DNA of 5,335 bases, from the NCBI GenBank assembly GCA_937900305.1, contig CALCCV010000246.1:1-5335 (forward strand). Direction: 5' to 3'. The position numbers and the translations under genes are program-made. The notes under the pieces were generated by a model. That model was not told the origin of the DNA. It was given only the letters and a program-made list of their open reading frames with translations, and made no database searches. The stretch is from an uncultured Pseudobdellovibrionaceae bacterium (lineage in GTDB: Bacteria; Bdellovibrionota; Bdellovibrionia; Bdellovibrionales; Bdellovibrionaceae). This document shows positions 1 through 5,335 of this stretch, piece by piece. How positions within the stretch are numbered: position 1 is the first letter of the stretch; every line of letters begins with the position of its first letter.

Positions 1-2479
1 GGCTGAGAGTCCCACCAAGATTTCCAAAGATGGCGATGGTTCGTTGTCGATTTTTTCGATTGATGGCCGATGCGACGGTAGATTCTTTGACGTCAACCAC
101 ACTGGCCAAAGGCACCATTTGGCCACGATTGTTTCGCACCGAAAGTTCTCGAATGCGCTCGGATGGGGGACGGTTCTCATCTTCCATTTTGACTCTGATA
201 TCATATCTGTGGCCAGCTTTCTCGAAATTGCCGGCGATCGTGCCTCCCAACATGATGTTGATGACCTCGCCGATACTGGCGACGCTCACCCCGCGCTCAG
301 AAGCCTTCTGTCGATTCGGTATGATTTGCACTTCAGGCGCGCCAATTTGTAAATCGGAATCCACATCCTTTAAAATATTCTGTGCCTTTAACTCGTCGAT
401 AATGAGACGAGAATATTCACCCAGTTTTTGCCAATTGGGCCCTTGAATTCCAAACTCGACGGGAAAGCCCCGTCCACCGCTGAAGCCTTGGGTGGAGGGA
501 TCCTGGACCACTGGTTTAGCTTCGGGCAAAGCGGTATTTAAATATTTGCGAACGACTTCGATGAATTCTTGCTGACTGAGTTCTTTTCCACTCTCAGCAT
601 CTTTGCCGCGTTGGCCTTTTGGTTTCATCTCGATGAACAACATCGCGCTGTTGGTTTCTCCACCAGTGAAACCTCCGGCCATGGCAAAAACCGAATTCAC
701 TTCACTTCTACCTGCGAGATACTTTTCGACAATGGCCACTTTGTCGTCGGTGAAAGAGATGGCCGATCCCGGTTTATTGGTGAGTTGAATACTCAAATTG
801 GATTGATCTTGGGGAGGTTGAAATTCCCCTTTCAGTTGGGTCACCAAGCCCATGCTGGCGACAAAAAACAAAACGGCGGCACCGATCGTTTTCCATCGGT
901 GATTCAGAACAATCACGAGGCTGCGATGATAGCGGTCTCGCAACCATTCGAAGCCAGCTTCAAAGGCCCGACCTATGCGAGTGTGTCGTTCTCCGGAGTC
1001 GACAAACTGCGAGGCTCGCATGGGTGTCAACGTCAATGCCTCTAGCAGCGAGATCATTACGGCGGCACTCATGGTGACACCAAATTGATAAAGAAACTGT
1101 CCAATCAACCCATCCATAAATGCGATTGGCAAAAAGATGGCGACCAGGGCGACCGATGCAGCCATTGCCGCGAAAGTGATCTCTCGAGCTCCGATGAGGG
1201 CGGCCTCACGACGAGGTTTCCCCATCTCTTTGTGGCGAATGATATTTTCTAGAACCATGATGGCGTCATCGACGACGATACCAATGGCTAAACTGAGTCC
1301 CAGAAGCGTAAACGTGTTTAGAGTAAAACCCGCAAAATAGAGAATGATAAAACTTCCCAGCACAGAAGTGGGAATAGCCAAAAGCACATTGAGCGTCGAT
1401 GACCAAGAACCCAAAAAAAACCAACAAACAATTGAAGTCAGCAGCGCCGCTAAGCCGAGAGTTAAAAGGAGCTCGGAAATCGATTCCTCAACAAACTTTG
1501 TCCCGTCGTAATTTACATGAAGGGATGCGCCTGACGGGAGAGATTTTTGTATTTTTTCAAGTTCCGTTTTTACTGCGTGAGAAACCGCAACGGCATTGGC
1601 ACCGCGCTGTTTGACCACACCGAAGCCCACGGCAGACTGTCCGTTGGTGCGGGCAAATTGCAAGACATCTGAAGTTCCATCTTGAAGCCTGGCGACTTTG
1701 TCGAGGGTGATTGGCTGAAAGTTAGGACCACCACCGCGGGTGTTGATCAAAATTTTTCGAAAAGAGTCCACAGACTTTTCTTCGCCCAAAGTGCGCAAAG
1801 AATATTCCGTTTTGTTAGCTTCGGCACGACCGGAGGGGGGCTCTTGGTGCTCTTGTCGAATAGTTGTTACAATATCGGCGGGCGAGAGTGAATAGTTTTG
1901 CAATGATTTGTTGTTTAACCAAATGCGAAGGTTCGGATCTAAGTATCCCGGCATCCAAAGATTTCCAACGCCTGGAACTTTGGTCAGCTGATCGCGAATC
2001 TCGCCTTTCGCAAACACCATCAAATCTTGAAGGGGCATGTCGGGTGCTGATAGAGATAGCCACATGATCGGAAAATCTTCGGGATTGATTTTCATGATCA
2101 CCGGAGGCTCCACCTCGGTTGGCAGAATTCCTTGGACCTGACTGACTTTGGCCTGGACATCTTGAAATGCTAAATCAATGTCACGATCCAAAGAAAACTC
2201 AATCCCGATTTCAGCGACACCAGTTTTGGCTGTAGAGGTCAGGTTTTTCACTCCCTGCACCGAGACCAGCACATCTTCGATGGGATCAATGACATCTGCC
2301 TCGATCACATCGGGGGATGCGCCTTCGTAACGAACAGTCAGCGAGATGAAAGGAAAGTCGACATCAGGAAGTTCACTGACACCCATACGTGTAAAACTGA
2401 TCGCACCGAACACGATGAGCGCAAACATCAACATCCACGCAAAAACAGGACGACGAATAGAAAGATCAGACAAAGTCAT
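1..2479 (-). CDS. RND-family (AcrB/HAE1-like) multidrug efflux pump permease, 3' end outside the window
   Basis: This is the inner-membrane proton/substrate antiporter of a tripartite efflux pump. It takes compounds from the periplasm or inner membrane and passes them to a TolC-like channel. I translated 826 codons from the ATG at 2479-2477 with no stop before the window edge. AcrB-type pumps have about 1,030-1,050 residues, so roughly 80% is present. The N-terminus (MTLSDLSIRRPVFAW) is typical, with TM1 at about 12-29. The first periplasmic porter region follows (PDVDFP at 39-44). TM2-TM6 span about 335-486. The proton-relay pair is D404-D405 in TM4 (IGIVVDDAIMVLEN), matching AcrB D407/D408. 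TM7 is at about 531-548, followed by the second periplasmic region: GEFQPPQDQ at 551-559, a glycine- and phenylalanine-containing switch-loop-like stretch at about 595-610, and GQMVPLASV at 786-794. TM8-TM12, including the relay lysine, are off the window. The start overlaps the TolC-like gene's stop and has a strong ribosome binding site. The family is certain. The substrate cannot be told, and the paired D-D in TM4 is a feature of HAE1 drug-type pumps. Confidence 0.95.
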   Translation of the reverse strand, partial: MTLSDLSIRRPVFAWMLMFALIVFGAISFTRMGVSELPDVDFPFISLTVRYEGASPDVIEADVIDPIEDVLVSVQGVKNLTSTAKTGVAEIGIEFSLDRDIDLAFQDVQAKVSQVQGILPTEVEPPVIMKINPEDFPIMWLSLSAPDMPLQDLMVFAKGEIRDQLTKVPGVGNLWMPGYLDPNLRIWLNNKSLQNYSLSPADIVTTIRQEHQEPPSGRAEANKTEYSLRTLGEEKSVDSFRKILINTRGGGPNFQPITLDKVARLQDGTSDVLQFARTNGQSAVGFGVVKQRGANAVAVSHAVKTELEKIQKSLPSGASLHVNYDGTKFVEESISELLLTLGLAALLTSIVCWFFLGSWSSTLNVLLAIPTSVLGSFIILYFAGFTLNTFTLLGLSLAIGIVVDDAIMVLENIIRHKEMGKPRREAALIGAREITFAAMAASVALVAIFLPIAFMDGLIGQFLYQFGVTMSAAVMISLLEALTLTPMRASQFVDSGERHTRIGRAFEAGFEWLRDRYHRSLVIVLNHRWKTIGAAVLFFVASMGLVTQLKGEFQPPQDQSNLSIQLTNKPGSAISFTDDKVAIVEKYLAGRSEVNSVFAMAGGFTGGETNSAMLFIEMKPKGQRGKDAESGKELSQQEFIEVVRKYLNTALPEAKPVVQDPSTQGFSGGRGFPVEFGIQGPNWQKLGEYSRLIIDELKAQNILKDVDSDLQIGAPEVQIIPNRQKASERGVSVASIGEVINIMLGGTIAGNFEKAGHRYDIRVKMEDENRPPSERIRELSVRNNRGQMVPLASVVDVKESTVASAINRKNRQRTIAIFGNLGGTLS

Positions 2480-3801
2480 CGTTTAACCTCCTTCATTAGG
2501 GCGGGAGGATACCGACCGGCGGCCAGTTGGAGATTTAAGTGATCAAGCTGACTGGCAAAGCGCGCCTGGTCCAAAGTTCTTCTCGTGACCCGCCACTCAG
2601 TCAGAGCCGATTGCACATCGAGATTTCGGGTCAGGCCTCTGCGGTAATCTCGCAAAATCAGCTGGTAGTTTTTTTCTGTCAGCTTGACGGTTTCATTCAG
2701 GGCTTTGACTTGGTCTTTGCGGGCTTGAAAACTGCGGTGTAAATTTCGAATTTCCTGTTCGGCTTTTTTGCGAGCTTGAGAAAGTTTGAGTTCCGCCTCG
2801 GATCGCTTTGATGAAGCTTCTCTGACCTGGGATTGGCGAATACCTCCTTCGTACAGCGGCAACGTCAATCTCAGCTGCACATCCCAATCGAGGCCTTTGG
2901 GAGTGCCGTCCGGGCGCGAAAAATAATAGTTGCCTAACAAATCCAAAGTGGGCCAATGAGCTCCTTTTGCAATTGAAACACTTTCGCTTTCAGACTGCGC
3001 GAGCTCCTTGGCGATTTCGATGTCCTCACGCTCTTCGATGTGGCCCAAAAAATCATTCACACTGATGAGATTGGTTTCAAGCGGAGCTAGCTCTGGATCC
3101 GATAGCGATTCGTCCGCCGGCAAACCTGTTATCGTTGCCAAGGTGACTTTTGCAACTTCGAGCTGACCAGACACCAATTGAATCTCTGCGGCTAACGAAG
3201 CTCGAGAACTCTGGGCGGTGATGGTTTCAGTGGAGCTCGATTCACCTCGACGAACGCGGGCTTGCAATTCTCCCACGCGCTCATCCATCAACTGACTTTG
3301 TGCCTTCAGATTAGTGAGGTCCCCTTGCAAAGCTAAAACTTGCAGGTAAGCACCGGCAACCTCACGATAGAGATTGGTGAGGGAGACGACTCGGGTTCGC
3401 TCTTGAACTCGCAAAAGATTTTTTTGTTGCCTCAAAACTGCAAACTCCCGAAAGCCGCGAAAAAGAGGTTGGGTCGCACTCAGACTGAACGTCTTCGATT
3501 CATTTGGATAGAGGGCATCGAGCGCAGGATCGTTCGGTGACGGTTGCAGCATGTAAGAGTAATTGGCGTTGATGGTGGGGAGAATTGCGCCCCTGACTTG
3601 ATTTACGCGCTCAGTGGACTGTTCAACATGTTCCTGCTCAATTGCCACTGTTTCATTTTTTTGAAGCGCCATCTGAAAAGCAGATTCTAGCGTCGCCCCG
3701 TGAATCGTTGGGGCCGCCATCAAAAAAAACCATGTGGTGATGAATATAAAATTTCTCATGGTCGACAGTTTATGTCTGAAAGAAAGGAGGGAGTCCATCA
3801 T
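2476..3801 (-). CDS. TolC-family outer-membrane efflux channel protein
   Basis: This is a periplasmic/outer-membrane channel subunit expected to trimerise and form the exit duct for the RND pump encoded next. It has 441 residues from the first ATG, a usual length for the family. A signal peptide is visible: charged residues, then a hydrophobic stretch at about 18-30 (FIFITTWFFLMAA), with likely cleavage near residues 34-36. There is no lipobox cysteine. Two outer-membrane efflux protein repeats follow. The first runs from about 37 to 230, with ILPTINANYSY at 73-83, QPLFRGF at 111-117 and long charged helices. The second runs from about 250 to 430, with HWPTLDLLGNYYF at 282-294, LPLYEGG at 314-320 and YRRGLTRNLDVQSAL at 386-400. 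The start is uncertain. ATG codons at 3801, 3798 and 3759 are all in frame, and the last gives a compact 427-residue precursor beginning MRNFIFITT. None has a clear Shine-Dalgarno sequence. The TGA stop overlaps the pump's ATG, so the two are very likely co-transcribed and translationally coupled. Confidence 0.93.
   Translation of the reverse strand: MMDSLLSFRHKLSTMRNFIFITTWFFLMAAPTIHGATLESAFQMALQKNETVAIEQEHVEQSTERVNQVRGAILPTINANYSYMLQPSPNDPALDALYPNESKTFSLSATQPLFRGFREFAVLRQQKNLLRVQERTRVVSLTNLYREVAGAYLQVLALQGDLTNLKAQSQLMDERVGELQARVRRGESSSTETITAQSSRASLAAEIQLVSGQLEVAKVTLATITGLPADESLSDPELAPLETNLISVNDFLGHIEEREDIEIAKELAQSESESVSIAKGAHWPTLDLLGNYYFSRPDGTPKGLDWDVQLRLTLPLYEGGIRQSQVREASSKRSEAELKLSQARKKAEQEIRNLHRSFQARKDQVKALNETVKLTEKNYQLILRDYRRGLTRNLDVQSALTEWRVTRRTLDQARFASQLDHLNLQLAAGRYPPALMKEVKR
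2486..2493 (-). promoter_or_regulatory. Shine-Dalgarno sequence of the RND pump gene, inside the TolC-like coding region
   Basis: On the minus strand this reads AAGGAGGT, a near-perfect anti-16S match, six bases before the ATG at 2479-2477. It is encoded by the last codons of the TolC-like gene (the residues KEV in MKEVKR). It fixes the pump start codon and lets ribosomes finishing the channel gene re-initiate at the overlapping ATGA. It is by far the best ribosome binding site in front of any of the minus-strand starts. Confidence 0.85.
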
Positions 3802-3888
3802 GAGTGCAGAATGTCCAAGAGTTTGGCAACGGCCGGGGCTCCATAGGCCTCAAGGTCCCTTTTCCTTTCAAAGCTCAGGGAAATGAGC

Positions 3889-3918
3889 AAAAAAAAAGGG
3901 AACCCACTGGGCTCCCTT
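3889..3918 (-). terminator. Rho-independent terminator of the S8 protease gene
   Basis: On the minus strand the RNA folds as AAGGGAGCCC - AGU - GGGUUCCCUU. This is a ten-pair stem (3918-3909 with 3905-3896) with one G-U wobble and a three-base loop. The U-run follows directly and in part overlaps the stem base (nine T at 3897-3889). The direction is clear: the G-U pair would be an A-C mismatch on the plus strand, and no T-run follows in that direction. It lies about 70 bases after the protease stop codon at 3990-3988 and about 90 bases before the TolC-like start. It therefore separates the protease transcript from the efflux operon. Confidence 0.9.
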
Positions 3919-3922
3919 AACG

Positions 3923-3940
3923 GCCGCACCGAAGTGCGGC
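3923..3940 (-). other. Stem-loop with UUCG tetraloop just before the terminator
   Basis: On the minus strand this reads GCCGCAC-TTCG-GTGCGGC, a perfect seven-pair GC-rich stem closed by a C(UUCG)G tetraloop, one of the most stable RNA loops known. It lies between the protease stop codon and the terminator hairpin, only four bases before the latter's stem. It has no T-run of its own. It probably acts as a 3'-end stabiliser or as an accessory part of the terminator. That role is inference; the structure is seen directly. Confidence 0.75.
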
Positions 3941-3987
3941 TCGGATTTCTGAATGCTTTTTGCGTTTCAGATTTGTTTCAGAGCAGA

Positions 3988-5335
3988 CTATTCTGCTTTA
4001 AAGAGTGGCTCAGGCAGAATGAGCTGCTTGTCAGCTGTCAGTCCTGCTAAAGCGCCTCGATTTCGAGGAGCGAGAACCATCAACGAGTCGTGGCTTGCGC
4101 CCTTGGTCAGCTCGACGTTTTTAGTTTCGCCGGCCTTGAGAAGAATCGAGTCTGGAATTCCTGAAAACGCTTGAGCATCTTTATCCAGATCCAAACTCTT
4201 CCATTCCGTTTGGGCTTTATCGAGATAGTCATCGGTTTCAACAGATGAAGAGTCCAAGAAGGTCGTTAGGACCTTGATCGCTAGTTCACCTGAAGCTCGA
4301 GTTTTCAACGCACTGATCGGCGTTTCAACGATAGCAATCGACGAAGAGTCAAAACCCACCATCGGATTCAAAGCCAAAACCGCTTCGGTGTAATTTTCGG
4401 TCACACCTTCAACATGGTTTTTAACATCTTCTTCGTACTTTTTGCGAAGTTCGCGGGTTTTCTTAGAGTCTAACAAGATCGAAGCATAAGTCTTCGCCGT
4501 CAAACCCTGCAAATTTTCTTGAGGAGCTCCAACCAATTCTTGCTCGGGAATCTGATCCCCGTCGGCATCGATCAATACCGAAATGTCACAGACGTTCCAC
4601 GTGGTCAGGCTGTCGTACATTTTAACGGCAACTTGAAGAACGGGTTCAACGCCAGCGCCTTGGCCGAGATCCTTTTGGATCACACGAAATCCGGCAGACT
4701 GAAGATCACAGTTTTTGCTCAGGTAGTTGCTGCGCTCGGGATCGCTTTTGCGAGTGTCATTGCCTACTAAGTTGAACAACAAAACTTCAGAATCGTGTTT
4801 TCCTTTGTTCGTGAGCGAAAGGTCAACGGCCGCGCCAAAAGAGTCTTCAATGGAGGTCGAATGAATAGTCAAAGAATCCACCGCAACGTTCGCCAATTTG
4901 TCGACGATCGCTAGGGTTGGTAAGCGGTGAACTTCTTCTTGGCCATTCAAAATCAAAACACGACCTTCTAGTTCATTCACTGGATTTGCTAAACCCGTCG
5001 CAGAAATTTTGAAGCTCAGGGCAAGTTCGGCCGTCGTTTCGCCCGTCTTCGTCAGTGAAGAGGTCAACTGAATTGAAGGTGAACCTTCCCATTTGATCGT
5101 CAAACCATCCAGCGATCCGACAAGTGCTTTCAATTGAACTTTGCGGCGGAGAATTTTGCTCTCTTCTAACGGCAATTCGCCCAATGAGATGGCCGCATCG
5201 GAAGAAAGAATTTTTGCATCGAGGGCTTTGGCGATTTGCACTCGACCCGCACCTTGGCGAGAAACGGAGTAGGTTGTTTTTGTTGCGTCCGCGACGGTTT
5301 TTGAAGTTCCCATCACCAAAGATTTATATTCTGCT
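3988..5335 (-). CDS. C-terminal part of a subtilisin-like (S8) serine protease, 5' end outside the window
   Basis: The frame is open through the right edge and ends at TAG (3990-3988), leaving 448 complete codons. No true start is in the window; the TTG/GTG/ATG cluster at 5319-5311 is internal. Counting from the first full codon (5334), residues 3-32 resemble the end of an S8 catalytic domain. YKSLVMGTSKTV recalls the helix after the catalytic serine (family consensus like IKSALMNTA), and SRQGAGRVQIAKAL at 25-38 matches the QGAGxV..A motif of Vpr/C5a-peptidase-like proteases. ISLGEL at 49-54 then opens what looks like an Fn3-like beta domain. Further on come two cysteines (209 and 249) that could form a disulfide, an acidic DADGDQIPEQE at 256-266 like a calcium-binding loop, a charged helix at about 291-315, and a beta-type end (SLMVLAPRNRG, 417-427). 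The catalytic triad is off the window, so activity cannot be judged. The protein is presumably secreted or on the cell surface. The S8 assignment rests on short motifs and is probable, not certain. Confidence 0.75.
   Translation of the reverse strand, partial: AEYKSLVMGTSKTVADATKTTYSVSRQGAGRVQIAKALDAKILSSDAAISLGELPLEESKILRRKVQLKALVGSLDGLTIKWEGSPSIQLTSSLTKTGETTAELALSFKISATGLANPVNELEGRVLILNGQEEVHRLPTLAIVDKLANVAVDSLTIHSTSIEDSFGAAVDLSLTNKGKHDSEVLLFNLVGNDTRKSDPERSNYLSKNCDLQSAGFRVIQKDLGQGAGVEPVLQVAVKMYDSLTTWNVCDISVLIDADGDQIPEQELVGAPQENLQGLTAKTYASILLDSKKTRELRKKYEEDVKNHVEGVTENYTEAVLALNPMVGFDSSSIAIVETPISALKTRASGELAIKVLTTFLDSSSVETDDYLDKAQTEWKSLDLDKDAQAFSGIPDSILLKAGETKNVELTKGASHDSLMVLAPRNRGALAGLTADKQLILPEPLFKAE

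Noticed and set aside
1815..2063. Minus-strand open frame of 82 codons
   Set aside because: It is out of frame inside the RND pump gene, in a region where the pump frame clearly codes for the porter domain.
30..2067. Several plus-strand open frames of 61-158 codons (for example 30-446, 44-352, 569-1045, 1137-1340)
   Set aside because: All lie antisense to the RND pump gene, whose minus-strand translation is unbroken and matches the family along its whole length. The plus-strand peptides have no recognisable domains.
2693..2956. Minus-strand open frame of 87 codons
   Set aside because: It is an alternative frame inside the TolC-like gene, whose own frame carries the family motifs here.
3836..3868. 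TTGAAA with a 17-base spacer to GCCTAT as an operon promoter on the minus strand
   Set aside because: The -35-like hexamer is acceptable but GCCTAT matches the -10 consensus at only two of six positions. The evidence is too weak to annotate.
4519..4770. Plus-strand open frame of 83 codons
   Set aside because: It is antisense to the protease C-terminal region. It has no supporting ribosome binding site or recognisable domain.
5311..5319. TTG-GTG-ATG cluster as the start of the protein ending at 3988
   Set aside because: The frame stays open to the window edge, and the sequence just after the cluster looks like the inner end of an S8 catalytic domain. A real start must lie further upstream.

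Overview
The window holds three protein-coding genes, all on the minus strand. Two of them run off the edges. Reading along minus-strand transcription (right to left), they are: the C-terminal part of a large secreted subtilisin-like (S8) serine protease (5335 to 3988); a 186-base intergenic region with a strong rho-independent terminator; a complete TolC-family outer-membrane efflux protein (3801 to 2476); and the first 826 codons of an RND (AcrB/HAE1-type) inner-membrane efflux pump (2479 to beyond position 1).

The organism is a Gram-negative bacterium, because an outer-membrane channel and an RND pump only make sense with two membranes. Base composition looks roughly balanced. The style of the proteins (a secreted S8 protease with an unfamiliar C-terminal region, and a pump that starts MTLSDLSIRRPVFAW) would suit a Bdellovibrio-like or other deltaproteobacterial lineage. 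That is an impression, not something the window proves.

The efflux genes are one operon. The TolC-like gene comes first, and its stop codon overlaps the start codon of the pump gene (ATGA). The pump's Shine-Dalgarno sequence lies inside the last codons of the TolC-like gene. No periplasmic adaptor (AcrA-like) gene is visible. If the operon carries one, it must lie beyond position 1, after the pump gene. The terminator at 3889-3918 separates the operon from the protease gene, so the operon promoter is expected between about 3888 and 3802. No convincing -35/-10 pair was found there.

The plus strand shows no supported gene. Its many open frames are antisense shadows of the three genes. I found no tRNA, rRNA, CRISPR array, insertion sequence or long repeat. 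This looks like an ordinary chromosomal region, and nothing in it amounts to a clearly new system.
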